A stretch of 47,225 nucleotides of DNA from positions 1 to 47,225 of the forward strand of contig CAIUOG010000158.1 in assembly GCA_903900705.1 (NCBI GenBank), read 5' to 3'. The notes under the pieces were generated by a model that did not search any database, was not told the origin of the DNA, and saw nothing but the letters and a program-made list of their open reading frames with translations. Source of the DNA: an uncultured Acidobacteriia bacterium. Lineage in GTDB: Bacteria; Acidobacteriota; Terriglobia; Bryobacterales; Bryobacteraceae. Positions 31,646 to 41,977 of this stretch are shown one piece after another; within the stretch, counting starts at the first letter, position 1; each line of letters opens with the position of its first letter. A program made the position numbers and the translations under genes.

Positions 31646-32517
31646 GGGAGCACCCGGCTATAGGCGGCAAGCGTGGCCGCGATCATATGTTGTTCGGTAA
31701 AACGCTGCAATACAGTCTGACGCGCGGCGGGGCCGAAACGACGGTGGAGACGGGTAAAAGATTCCGCAATCGCGACGGCGTCATTGGGTACCAGCAGCCC
31801 GTTCACGCCGTCGGTAATCAGTTCCGGGATGCCGCCGACGTTGCTTGCGATCACGGGAACGCCATGCGCCATCGCGAGCAGAATGCCGGAACCCAGGCCC
31901 TCGGACTCCGAGAGGTAAAGCATGGCGCGGGCGCGGGGCAGGTCGGCTTCGAGATCTTTCGACGGTTCCAGTCGGATTCCGGCCCGGGCGGCGGCCGCTT
32001 CCGCCAGCGCCATTCCCTTGCCCGGGTCTGTCGAATACGGCGTCAGAATCACCTCGCCTGCGGCTTCCTTCGCAGGGACGGGGATGCCGTCGTAGACCAC
32101 GGTGATCCGGTCATCCGGAATTCCCGCTTCGCGCAGCTTCCCGGCGACGAACTGCGAGACGGCGAGGAAAAGCGCAGGCCGCCGGTATTTCCAGCGCGAA
32201 ACGAGGGAGCTCTTCACCGGAAACGCGACCCTTCTCGAAACCACGAATTGCCGGTTCGACCAAATCGCGGCCAGCGTGTGGGTGCGGGCATCATGCGCAT
32301 GGACCAGGTCGAAACCGCCCAGGAGCGCCCGGAAACGGAGGATCCCCAGCGGCTTGCACGGCAGCCCCCACTGTTCGCAAAGTCGCTGCAGCGGGGCCCC
32401 TTTTCGCGCCAGCAGCAGTGACTCATGGCCCGCCGCGACCAGGCCGCGATGCAGTCGCAGTACCTGCCACTGCCCGCCACGCATTTCGCGTCCACTGTCC
32501 AGATGCAGAATCCGCAT
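31642..32517 (-). CDS. Glycosyltransferase family 4, short form
   Basis: A 291-residue GT-B fold glycosyltransferase, clearly shorter than the usual 350-400 residues. The N-domain begins RILHLDSGREMRGGQWQVLRL and has FDLVHAHDART near residue 70. The C-domain keeps YLSESEGLGSGILLAMAHGVPVIA with the sugar-nucleotide-binding Glu residues and VGGIPELITDGVNGLLV. The segment after VVYDGIPVP is shortened, where other members have the KG...VG.GP region. Stop and start codons overlap its neighbours on both sides, so it sits firmly in one operon with the GT2 enzyme and the peptidase. Likely role is surface glycan or lipopolysaccharide assembly. Confidence 0.88.
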   Translation of the reverse strand: MRILHLDSGREMRGGQWQVLRLHRGLVAAGHESLLLARKGAPLQRLCEQWGLPCKPLGILRFRALLGGFDLVHAHDARTHTLAAIWSNRQFVVSRRVAFPVKSSLVSRWKYRRPALFLAVSQFVAGKLREAGIPDDRITVVYDGIPVPAKEAAGEVILTPYSTDPGKGMALAEAAAARAGIRLEPSKDLEADLPRARAMLYLSESEGLGSGILLAMAHGVPVIASNVGGIPELITDGVNGLLVPNDAVAIAESFTRLHRRFGPAARQTVLQRFTEQHMIAATLAAYSRVLP

Positions 32518-33260
32518 CAGCCGTTGAGTTCCCCGCGGGCTTTGGCGTACTTGAGGAAGGTGTAAAGCGCGGCGAACCAGGCGATGGCGAACCCCTGGGA
32601 ACCGTCGAGAAAGCCGCGCCGGATGACCAGGGTCCGGACGAACGTCCAGGCGGGGTCGATCAGGAGCCTTCGCAGCGGGACTTCCGCTTTGCGTGCTCTG
32701 AGTTCCTCCGCGGCGAGTGTGGTGTAGCGGTCGAGCGTGCGCAGATGCGCGGAGAGCGAATCACACGTGAAGTGCTGCAGATTGCCGTGAAACCCGCCCA
32801 CCGTACCGTTGACCCGCACGCTTTCATGCACGTAGGCGCCCACCCACTCGGCGCGGTCCCGGTGGAAGAGGCGGACTTTCCGATCCGGATACCAGCCACC
32901 GTGCAAAATCCAGCGGCCCAGATACTGCGTCAGGCGGGGCATGGAATAGCCGTCGAACCGCGGGCCGTTCTGTTTCAGCGTCAGGAGCTCGGCCTCCAGT
33001 TCTTCGGAAAGGGCTTCGTCGGCATCAAGCGAGAGGATCCAGGGATGGGTCGCCTGCGCCGAAGCGAAGTTCTTCTGGGCGGCAAAGCCCCGCCAGGGCT
33101 CTGTGATGACGCGCGCGCCGAGGCGGGTGGCAATGGCGCAGGTATGATCTGTGGAGCCGCTGTCGACCACCACGATCTCATCCACGCAGCGGAGGCTTTC
33201 GATGGCGCGCGCGATGTTGCGTTCCTCGTTCAGCGTGACGATGGTGGCGCTGATCTTCAA
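32517..33260 (-). CDS. Glycosyltransferase family 2 (WaaE/KdtX-like)
   Basis: A 247-residue GT-A enzyme. The start ISATIVTLNEERNIARAI and VDEIVVVDSGSTD form the nucleotide-binding part, LSLDADEAL holds the DxD metal site near residue 80, and the later YPDRKVRLFHRD segment matches enzymes that add sugars to lipopolysaccharide inner core. A C-terminal hydrophobic stretch (residues 222-238) may touch the membrane. It overlaps the GT4 gene by a single base. Acceptor unknown; core or surface glycan is likely. Confidence 0.9.
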   Translation of the reverse strand: MKISATIVTLNEERNIARAIESLRCVDEIVVVDSGSTDHTCAIATRLGARVITEPWRGFAAQKNFASAQATHPWILSLDADEALSEELEAELLTLKQNGPRFDGYSMPRLTQYLGRWILHGGWYPDRKVRLFHRDRAEWVGAYVHESVRVNGTVGGFHGNLQHFTCDSLSAHLRTLDRYTTLAAEELRARKAEVPLRRLLIDPAWTFVRTLVIRRGFLDGSQGFAIAWFAALYTFLKYAKARGELNG

Positions 33261-33274
33261 GTTCGCCTTTCCAA

Positions 33275-34219
33275 TCAGTCGTTAATCGGGGCCAGCGAGA
33301 AGCAGAGCAGCAGCACGCAGAGCGCTGCAAAAGCCAGCTTGAGTCGCGGGGAGCCGATTTCACTTTCATCGTAAAGCGCCGGATGCTTGCGGGCGAAGAA
33401 GAACAGTATCACCGCCCAGAACCACCAGCCGTTCCAGATCCAGCCCATCGGAATGAGGGCCGCGAGGAAGATGTTGGTGATCCACTTGTGCCGTTTGCCC
33501 AGCAGGGCGTAGATGACGTGGCCGCCATCCAGTTGGCCCACCGGGAGAAGGTTCAGCGCCGTGGCGAACATGCCGACCCAGGCCGCGCGCGCCACCGGGT
33601 GCAGATAAATGTCGTCGGCCGACGCGCCGGAGAAAATCAGCCTCTGTGCCAGCCATTCGAGCGCCGGAACGCCCAGGTGGATGCTCCCCTGGTGGTTGAT
33701 GCCGGGCAGAATTTTGGAAAAAGCGAGTCCCACACCCAGCGCGGGCACCAGAAAGATGAAGCCGGCGAGCGGGCCGGCAATACCGATGTCGAAAAGGATG
33801 CGCTTGCTGTGGATGGGGGAATGAATCCGGATAAACGCGCCGAACGTGCCGGTCACGGGCACGGGCGAAGGCAGGAAATAGGGCAGACTGGCGTCAATTC
33901 CGTAATAGACGCAGGCGAGGTAGTGGCCCATTTCGTGAGCCATCAGGATGGTCAGCAGGGTCAGGGAAAAAGGCAGGCCGGTGGCGAACCAGGCGAAGCT
34001 GCGCAGTCCGACCGCGAACACGTCCAGACCCTGTTCCACGTCGAAAAAGGGAAGGTTGTGGGCGAAGGTGTACTGCATGTGCGCTCCCACCAGGGTCGTG
34101 GTGAAAAGTGTGACCGCCAGCAGCAGGATGTGGATCCAGAGGCGCTGCGGACGGGCAGGCTCTTCGTACTCGCTCTCAAAGCGGAGCGGGGGAGAGGCTG
34201 TGAAATCTTCCGGAGACAC
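33275..34219 (-). CDS. Site-2 protease family (M50) intramembrane metalloprotease
   Basis: A 314-residue polytopic protein. The zinc site HEMGH is near residue 96 in a membrane helix, and the third ligand lies in NLLPVGQLDGGHV (near 220). No PDZ domain is seen, which fits the group of plain, plant EGY1-like site-2 proteases rather than RseP. Such enzymes cut membrane-embedded substrates, for instance anti-sigma factors or signal-peptide remnants. A membrane anti-sigma of the type that might be a substrate is encoded at 27385; any link is speculation. Three bases separate it from HU upstream. Confidence 0.92.
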   Translation of the reverse strand: MSPEDFTASPPLRFESEYEEPARPQRLWIHILLLAVTLFTTTLVGAHMQYTFAHNLPFFDVEQGLDVFAVGLRSFAWFATGLPFSLTLLTILMAHEMGHYLACVYYGIDASLPYFLPSPVPVTGTFGAFIRIHSPIHSKRILFDIGIAGPLAGFIFLVPALGVGLAFSKILPGINHQGSIHLGVPALEWLAQRLIFSGASADDIYLHPVARAAWVGMFATALNLLPVGQLDGGHVIYALLGKRHKWITNIFLAALIPMGWIWNGWWFWAVILFFFARKHPALYDESEIGSPRLKLAFAALCVLLLCFSLAPIND

Positions 34220-34222
34220 GGC

Positions 34223-34492
34223 TTACTGCAGTGTCTGCAGTTCTTTACCCGGCTTGAAGCGCACGGCTTTGCCGGGAGGAATGGAGACTTCGGCGCCCGT
34301 CCGGGGGTTGCGGCCGATGCCGGTCTTGCGGGGCTTTACCGTGAAGACGCCGAAGCCGCGGAGTTCGATGCGGTCGCCGTGCTCGAGCGCGCGCTTCATC
34401 TTCTCGAAAACGGTTTCGACAGCCATCTCGGCCTTCGTCTTCGTGATTCCGGTCTTGTTGACCACTTCATTGATGATGTCGAGTTTGATCAA
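34223..34492 (-). CDS. HU/IHF-family DNA-binding protein
   Basis: An 89-residue histone-like protein that bends and packs DNA. The helix pair (residues 1-45), the RGFGVFTVKPRKTG segment and the DNA-contacting arm with GRNPRTGAEVSIPPG and Pro-rich tip, ending AVRFKPGKEL, are all standard. The start is TTG 34492, preceded by GGGGAGG at five or six bases, a strong ribosome site that decides the start. A good promoter lies 70 bases upstream, with a dyad in the leader. It leads the run M50, GT2, GT4, pilD, SDR and tig. Confidence 0.95.
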   Translation of the reverse strand: MIKLDIINEVVNKTGITKTKAEMAVETVFEKMKRALEHGDRIELRGFGVFTVKPRKTGIGRNPRTGAEVSIPPGKAVRFKPGKELQTLQ

Positions 34493-34530
34493 GAACGCCT
34501 CCCCGCTGGTCTGGCCTGCTCGTCTGGCCC

Positions 34531-34552
34531 GCTGGTATGGAATGACACCAGC
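34531..34552. repeat. Inverted repeat in the HU leader
   Basis: GCTGGT (34531-34536) and ACCAGC (34547-34552) with a ten-base spacer, just downstream of the predicted HU transcript start. The spacing fits an operator dyad, or a weak leader hairpin. Confidence 0.35.
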
Positions 34553-34564
34553 GCAGACAAACCG

Positions 34565-34594
34565 ATGATAGAATTAGAGTTATCTTAATGTCAA
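34565..34594 (-). promoter_or_regulatory. Sigma-70-type promoter of the HU operon
   Basis: On the minus strand, a perfect -35 TTGACA (34594-34589), an 18-base spacer and -10 TATCAT (34570-34565, five of six). The predicted start is near 34558, giving a leader of about 65 bases. The -35 overlaps the start codon of the divergent flavin reductase. Confidence 0.65.
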
Positions 34595-35094
34595 GCAAGC
34601 GGGAGCCTGGGCGCGCGGGGAGTGTCGACGCCCTTCTGTATCGGCAGACCTGCGCCCGCTTTGCAACCGGCATTACTGTTGTAACGGTCGTGGATGAAAA
34701 TGGTCATCCGCACGGCATGACGGTGAACTCTTTCTCCTCCGTTTCGCTCCATCCGCCGCTGGTCCTGGTGAGTATCGATCTGCGGAACGCGATTCTGGGG
34801 CATTTCCTTTCCCGTCAGTACTTTGCCATCAATATTCTGGCCGAGGATCAGCAGCATCTCTCGCGGCGGTTTTCGAGCGCTTCCGAGAATCGCTTCGCCG
34901 GAGTGGCGTGGACGCCGGGCACCGGCGGCGTACCACTACTGAGCGGTGTGCTGGCGCATTTCGAGTGCGCGGTCGAAAAGACCTTTGAAGCCGGGGATCA
35001 TAGCGTGCTGGTGGGAGAAGTGCGGGTCGCCTGGTATCGCGAGGGCCAGCCGCTGGTGTATTACGGCAGCGCTTACCGCAAACTCGACGAATAA
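34588..35094 (+). CDS. Flavin reductase family protein
   Basis: A 168-residue FMN-binding protein of the flavin reductase-like group, which supplies reduced flavin to monooxygenases or acts on its own. Typical segments: ARFATGITVVTV (residues 23-34), GMTVNSFSSVSLHPPLVLVS near 43, YFAINILAEDQQHLSRRFS near 77, and an ending with VGEVRVAWYREGQPLVYY. It is about the usual length for the short members. ATG 34588 lies within the -35 of the divergent HU promoter, so the two genes may affect each other's expression. TAGAAT (34569-34574) could be its -10, giving a leader of about seven bases. It ends in a strong terminator. Confidence 0.9.
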   Translation: MSSKREPGRAGSVDALLYRQTCARFATGITVVTVVDENGHPHGMTVNSFSSVSLHPPLVLVSIDLRNAILGHFLSRQYFAINILAEDQQHLSRRFSSASENRFAGVAWTPGTGGVPLLSGVLAHFECAVEKTFEAGDHSVLVGEVRVAWYREGQPLVYYGSAYRKLDE

Positions 35095-35128
35095 AAAAGG
35101 CCGGCCCGTGAAGGCCGGCCCTTTTTTT
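35093..35128. terminator. Bidirectional intrinsic terminator
   Basis: Perfect eight-base stem GGCCGGCC (35099-35106) / (35113-35120) with loop CGTGAA, six As before it and seven Ts after it (35122-35128). It ends the flavin reductase transcript and, from the other side, clpC. Confidence 0.92.
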
Positions 35129-35148
35129 ATTCCTGCTGTTTTGAGTTG

Positions 35149-37650
<2,502 letters not shown>

Positions 37651-37698
37651 CTTTAATGTGCCCCCTTTTCGCGCTGTAACCGATGCATCTCTACTATC

Positions 37699-37728
37699 AA
37701 GATACTCTCCGGGGGCGGTTCGTTGCAA
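37699..37728 (-). promoter_or_regulatory. Candidate clpC promoter
   Basis: On the minus strand, TTGCAA (37728-37723), an 18-base spacer and TATCTT (37704-37699). Each box matches the sigma-70 consensus at four of six positions. The leader to ATG 37650 would be about 40 bases. No CtsR or CIRCE operator is recognised. Confidence 0.35.
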
Positions 37729-37749
37729 AATCGTTATGGACGGCAAAGT

Positions 37750-38148
37750 ATGACGCAACCTATGACGCAACCAGCGATCGGCGGCATCGCACCGTTCTTC
37801 ATCGTTCGGGACGTGTCGGCGGCCCTCACTTTCTATAGCGAGCGGCTGGGCTTTTCCGTGGTGTTCCGGGAACCGGAGGTCGAACCCTTCCTTGCCATCG
37901 TGCGGCGCGATGGCGCGATGATCTTCCTGAAAAGCGTGGACGCCGAGCCTCTCCCCAACTGCCGTCGGCACCCGGACGCCCGCTGGGATGCGTACCTGAA
38001 CGTTCCGGACCCGGATGCGCTGGAAGCGGAATTTCGTTCCCAGGGCGCAGGTTTTTCTGTGCCGCCGCGGGACACCGAAGACGGTCTGCGCGGCTTTGAA
38101 CTGCGGGATGCCGACGGTTACACGCTCTTCTTCGGACGCCCGCGCTAG
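37750..38148 (+). CDS. VOC superfamily (glyoxalase-like) protein
   Basis: A 132-residue protein with the paired beta-alpha-beta-beta-beta modules of the glyoxalase/bleomycin-resistance superfamily: FFIVRDVSAALTFYSERLGF (residues 15-34) and, in the second half, GLRGFELRDADGYTLFFG. The His/Glu metal set is only partly present (Glu116 in FELRDADG), so it may be a binding protein instead of a metal enzyme. The start is repeated: a twelve-base tandem unit encodes MTQP twice, giving ATG at 37750 and 37762. A TTG at 37723 is also in frame but less likely. Its end overlaps the convergent ATPase gene by four bases. Confidence 0.85.
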   Translation: MTQPMTQPAIGGIAPFFIVRDVSAALTFYSERLGFSVVFREPEVEPFLAIVRRDGAMIFLKSVDAEPLPNCRRHPDARWDAYLNVPDPDALEAEFRSQGAGFSVPPRDTEDGLRGFELRDADGYTLFFGRPR

Positions 38149-38828
38149 TCCGGAATCAGCAGTCCCGCTTCCAGTCTCAGCAGGCGGGGGCATTCGCGGG
38201 CGAAATGAAGATTGTGCGTCACCAGAATGGTGGTGAGGTTTCGATTGCGGCGCAGGTCGCTCAGCAGACCGAAGATTCGTTCGCCGGTGGCGGTGTCCAG
38301 ATTCCCGGTCGGTTCGTCGGCCAGCAGGAGGGACGGGTCTCCCACCAGGGCCCGGGCGATGGCGATGCGCTGCTGTTCGCCGCCCGAAAGTTCGCCTGCC
38401 CGGTGGTGTCCCCGGGCGCTGAGGCCAACCTCGTCAAGACAGCCGCGCGCCTCCGTCTGCGCTTTCGCCCGAGCCACGCCCCTTATCAGCAGCGGCATCA
38501 TCACATTTTCTTCAGCGGTGAACTCCGGCAGCAGATGGTGCTGCTGCCAGACATAGCCAATTTCCCGGTTGCGGAAGTCGGAAAGCCGCGCCTCCGGCAG
38601 CTTCGTCAGGTTCCGGTCGCGGTAGAAAATATCGCCGCTCGTGGGGCGGTCGAGCCCGGCCAGCAGGTGGAGCAGCGTGCTCTTGCCTGCGCCGCTCGCG
38701 CCAATGATCGCAATCTGGTCGCCCAACGCCACCTCAAGGCAGAGTTCTTTGAAAATGACCAGATCGGAATCGCCGGAGCGATAGATCTTTGTCAGTTTTT
38801 CAATCCGTATGAGCGGCGCGGAGTCCAA
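38145..38828 (-). CDS. LolD-type ABC transporter ATPase, without permease gene
   Basis: A 227-residue ATP-binding protein of the LolD/MacB class: Walker A GASGAGKST, Q-loop YVWQQHHLLPEFTAEENV, signature LSGGEQQR, Walker B LLLADEP and H-loop LVTHNL. LolD works with LolC/LolE to release lipoproteins from the inner membrane, but no FtsX-type permease is encoded next to it, so the partner must be elsewhere. The only start codon between the upstream stop and the first strand is TTG 38828, with no ribosome site. It overlaps the VOC gene by four bases at its 3' end and is divergent from the NHL protein gene. Confidence 0.88.
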   Translation of the reverse strand: MDSAPLIRIEKLTKIYRSGDSDLVIFKELCLEVALGDQIAIIGASGAGKSTLLHLLAGLDRPTSGDIFYRDRNLTKLPEARLSDFRNREIGYVWQQHHLLPEFTAEENVMMPLLIRGVARAKAQTEARGCLDEVGLSARGHHRAGELSGGEQQRIAIARALVGDPSLLLADEPTGNLDTATGERIFGLLSDLRRNRNLTTILVTHNLHFARECPRLLRLEAGLLIPD

Positions 38829-38917
38829 GGGCCAGTTTAGCCCGTGAGGTGGCTAAGAGTGCCGTGTGTGGAAAAACGCACGCTGATGCAAAGATTTTGC
38901 TGAAACTGTGTGATTGT

Positions 38918-38923
38918 GATACT
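38918..38923 (+). promoter_or_regulatory. -10 box of NHL-repeat gene
   Basis: GATACT preceded by a TG dinucleotide (an extended -10) lies twelve bases before ATG 38936, so the leader would be only about five or six bases and lacks a ribosome site. Confidence 0.35.
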
Positions 38924-38935
38924 CTTTTCGAAAAT

Positions 38936-41900
38936 ATGCGCCGAAAATTTCCCCGCGTGTGCAGTGGCCCTCTTCTCTTACTTGGCGCGTCCCTCTTTTG
39001 CGCCTCCGGACTCATCGCCCAGACCGGTGCCTGGTTCATCGATACGGTCGCTGGTACGGACCGCCCGGTCAATGATGGTCCGCGTGCGACGCAGGCGCTT
39101 CTGGACCTGCCAGGCAGCGTGGTGGTGGATAGCAACGGAAATGTAATCTTCGCGGATACCGGCAACCACCGCGTTCGTCAAATTTCACCAAATGGGAGTA
39201 TCACCACTATTTTCGGGACCGGCGTTCCCGGTTACAGCGGTGATGGCGGACCGGCAGCGGCTGCTCAAATCGTCAGTCCGCAGGGACTCGCTCTGGATGG
39301 CAAGGGCAATTTATATGTCACAGACTATTCGGCTCACGTCATCCGGAAAATTGATTCAACGGGCATGGTCACCACCATCGCGGGCACGGGCGTCGCGGGG
39401 AGTTCCGGTTCCGGCGGAAAAGCCACGGCGGCCCGTCTGAACGGCCCTTATGCGCTGGCATTTGATCTTGTGGGCAACCTGTATGTGGCGGAAGATCTGA
39501 ACAACGCCGTGCGCCGCATTACGCCGGACGGAAACATTGTCACCTTCGCCTCCGGTATCAACAATCCCGAAGGGCTTGCTGTGGATTCCGCCAACTTCGT
39601 CTATATTTCCGCCTGGGGTGACCAGCGTGTGGTGAAGGTCAGTCCCTCCGGCTCTATGACGGTTGTCGCGGGGAGTGGCAACTATGGATTCGCCGGGGAC
39701 AATGCCAGTGCGACCGCCGCATCCCTCGCCGGACCGCAGGGCCTTGCCATCGATTCCAGCGGTGTTTTGTGGATCTGCGACTCCGGCAACAACCGCATCC
39801 GAAAAGTCACCACCGCCGGAACTATCCAGACCGCCATTGGTTCCGGCTACAGCGGGCTCACGAACTTCACGGTCGACCCGACCTCCGGCGCTGTCTATCT
39901 GCCGAACGGCGTATTCGTCGATGCCAAAGGGACGGTTTACTGGTCTGAAGCCGGGAATAACCGGATTCGGAGTTATTCAGCGTCGAATAAACAACTTCTC
40001 GACCTGGCCGGTTCGGTTTCGCCCCTCAAGGCCACTGGCGGACCCACGTCGCTGTTGCTCTATAACCCCTTCTCCGCCGCGACGGATGCCGCCGGAAACA
40101 TCTACATCGCGGACACTACCAATCACGTCATCCGCAAGATAACGCCCGCCGGGGTATCGAGCATTGTTGCCGGAACCGGCGCGCCGGCTCTTGACGGAGA
40201 GGTCGGCCAGGCGACTGCGCTCAGCCTTGCCAGCCCGCAGGGCGTCTCGGTGGATGCGCAGGGAAATCTCTACATCGCGGATACCGGCAATGGCCGCGTC
40301 AGGAAGGTCGATACCACCGGGCGCATGACCACGCTCATGGGTGCGGGACAGGGTCTTCCATTCCCGGGAACGTTTGACGCCAACGATTTTCTGTTCGCGC
40401 CGACGGCAGTTGTGCCGGATGGCAATGGCGGGTTTGTTGTGGTGGATGAGATCTTCGGCATTGTTGCGACGGTGAATGCCGTCGGCACAGTGGATCTGAT
40501 CCGGACTGCTTCCGTGAATTTCCTGACATTGCCGATTGGGATCGCCGTTTCCGGCAGGAATATCTTTATTGCGGATACATTTGCCAACCGGGTGCTGCTG
40601 TTTGACGGTACGAACATCTCGGTGGCGGCGGGCAATGGAATTCCGGGTTACGGCGGCGACGGGAAGGCTGCGATTTATGCCAATCTGCTGCTGCCGACCG
40701 GTGTGGCGGTGGATTCGAAGGGGAATCTGTATATTGCCGACACCGGCAACAATGTGATCCGCATGGTGGATACCACTGGAAAGATCAGCACGATTGCCGG
40801 AACCGGTCAGGCGGGCTTCAGCGGCGACAAGGGGCCGGCGGCGAGCGCGCAGTTCGCCAATCCGACCTCTGTCTCGGTGGACGCATCCGGCAATCTCCTG
40901 GTGACGGACCGGCTGAATCAACGAATCCGGCAACTGAAGTTCCTTCAGGTTGCTCCGGATCTGACGCTCACCACGGACGCGGTAACCAAATCCGCCAACC
41001 ACGGCGCCACCGTGACGGTCAATCTCACGCTCGCCTCCGTTGGCGGGTTTGCCGGGACCGCCACGCTGAGTTCCACGGGACCGGCGGGCGTGACGGTTCA
41101 GTTTGCTCCCGCGAGTCCGATTACCGTGGCCGCGGGACAGTCGGTTTCCGTAGTCGCCACGGCGCAAATTCCTGCATCGCTGACGCCCGGTTCCTATACC
41201 TTGGGCATCAACGTGGTCTCCGGCAGCGTGCAGCATTCCGTCAGCGTCGCGCTGACCGTGACGAACCTGCCGCAGTTCCCCTCCGCCGGCGTGGTGAGCG
41301 CGGCCTCCGGCAGCGGCAACGGGGTTTCGCCCGGCGAAATTGTGGCGGTTTACGGGCAGGACCTGGGCCCGGCCTCACTGGCTCTCGGCACGTTTGACGC
41401 GAATAACATCCTCTCGAACACGGTGGGAGGCACGCAGGTCCTGTTTGATGGCAAACCGGCTCCGCTCATCTATTCGGTGGCCGGCCAGCTTTCGGCGATT
41501 GTCCCGTACGCCGTGGCGGGGAAGACCAGTACGCAGGTCCAGGTTCTCTACAACGGGAAGAGTTCGCCGATGATTACGGTTCCGGTGGTGGACGCGGCGC
41601 CGGGCATTTTCAACGTTCCCGGCGGTTCTCAGGCGGCGGCTCTCAATGCGGATCTTTCCGTGAATAACACCGCAAACCCGGCTGCCAAAGGGTCTGTGAT
41701 CGTTCTGTTCGCCACAGGCGAGGGGCAGACGAGTCCCGCCGGTGTGGACGGCAAAATCGCGACCGATACCTTTCCTAAACCGGTACTGCCCGTCACGGTC
41801 ACGATTGGCGGCGCGCCTGCACAGGTGCTCTACTACGGGGCCGCTCCGTTTGAAGTGGCCGGAGTGCTGCAGATCAACGCCATGATTCCGGCCACGGTCG

Positions 41901-41974
41901 CCAGTGGTCCGGCGCCCGTGGTGGTGCAGGTGGGGACGCGTACCAGCGCGATGTCCACCATCGCCGTTCAGTAA
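38936..41974 (+). CDS. NHL-repeat beta-propeller protein with TIGR03437 C-terminal domain
   Basis: A 1012-residue secreted protein. After a signal peptide (about 1-29) there are twelve NHL-type repeats, each with a GN.Y.AD..N..IRK. core (for example GNVIFADTGNHRVRQI, GNLYVTDYSAHVIRKI, GNIYIADTTNHVIRKI, GNLYIADTGNNVIRMV), enough for two six-bladed propellers (about 35-670). Between repeats lie G.GVPGYSGDGGPA-like loops. Residues about 672-778 look like an immunoglobulin-type beta domain. Residues about 785-1012 are a TIGR03437 domain. Such proteins are abundant in Solibacter-like genomes; the function is unknown, perhaps binding or enzyme scaffolding at the cell surface. The frame extends to 38849, but ATG 38936 gives the signal peptide. 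Confidence 0.9.
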   Translation: MRRKFPRVCSGPLLLLGASLFCASGLIAQTGAWFIDTVAGTDRPVNDGPRATQALLDLPGSVVVDSNGNVIFADTGNHRVRQISPNGSITTIFGTGVPGYSGDGGPAAAAQIVSPQGLALDGKGNLYVTDYSAHVIRKIDSTGMVTTIAGTGVAGSSGSGGKATAARLNGPYALAFDLVGNLYVAEDLNNAVRRITPDGNIVTFASGINNPEGLAVDSANFVYISAWGDQRVVKVSPSGSMTVVAGSGNYGFAGDNASATAASLAGPQGLAIDSSGVLWICDSGNNRIRKVTTAGTIQTAIGSGYSGLTNFTVDPTSGAVYLPNGVFVDAKGTVYWSEAGNNRIRSYSASNKQLLDLAGSVSPLKATGGPTSLLLYNPFSAATDAAGNIYIADTTNHVIRKITPAGVSSIVAGTGAPALDGEVGQATALSLASPQGVSVDAQGNLYIADTGNGRVRKVDTTGRMTTLMGAGQGLPFPGTFDANDFLFAPTAVVPDGNGGFVVVDEIFGIVATVNAVGTVDLIRTASVNFLTLPIGIAVSGRNIFIADTFANRVLLFDGTNISVAAGNGIPGYGGDGKAAIYANLLLPTGVAVDSKGNLYIADTGNNVIRMVDTTGKISTIAGTGQAGFSGDKGPAASAQFANPTSVSVDASGNLLVTDRLNQRIRQLKFLQVAPDLTLTTDAVTKSANHGATVTVNLTLASVGGFAGTATLSSTGPAGVTVQFAPASPITVAAGQSVSVVATAQIPASLTPGSYTLGINVVSGSVQHSVSVALTVTNLPQFPSAGVVSAASGSGNGVSPGEIVAVYGQDLGPASLALGTFDANNILSNTVGGTQVLFDGKPAPLIYSVAGQLSAIVPYAVAGKTSTQVQVLYNGKSSPMITVPVVDAAPGIFNVPGGSQAAALNADLSVNNTANPAAKGSVIVLFATGEGQTSPAGVDGKIATDTFPKPVLPVTVTIGGAPAQVLYYGAAPFEVAGVLQINAMIPATVASGPAPVVVQVGTRTSAMSTIAVQ

Positions 41975-41977
41975 TGG

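Noticed and set aside
37651-38193. N-terminal extension of ClpC by 181 codons
   Set aside because: The ClpC family begins at MFERYTEKA; the extension is antisense to the VOC gene.
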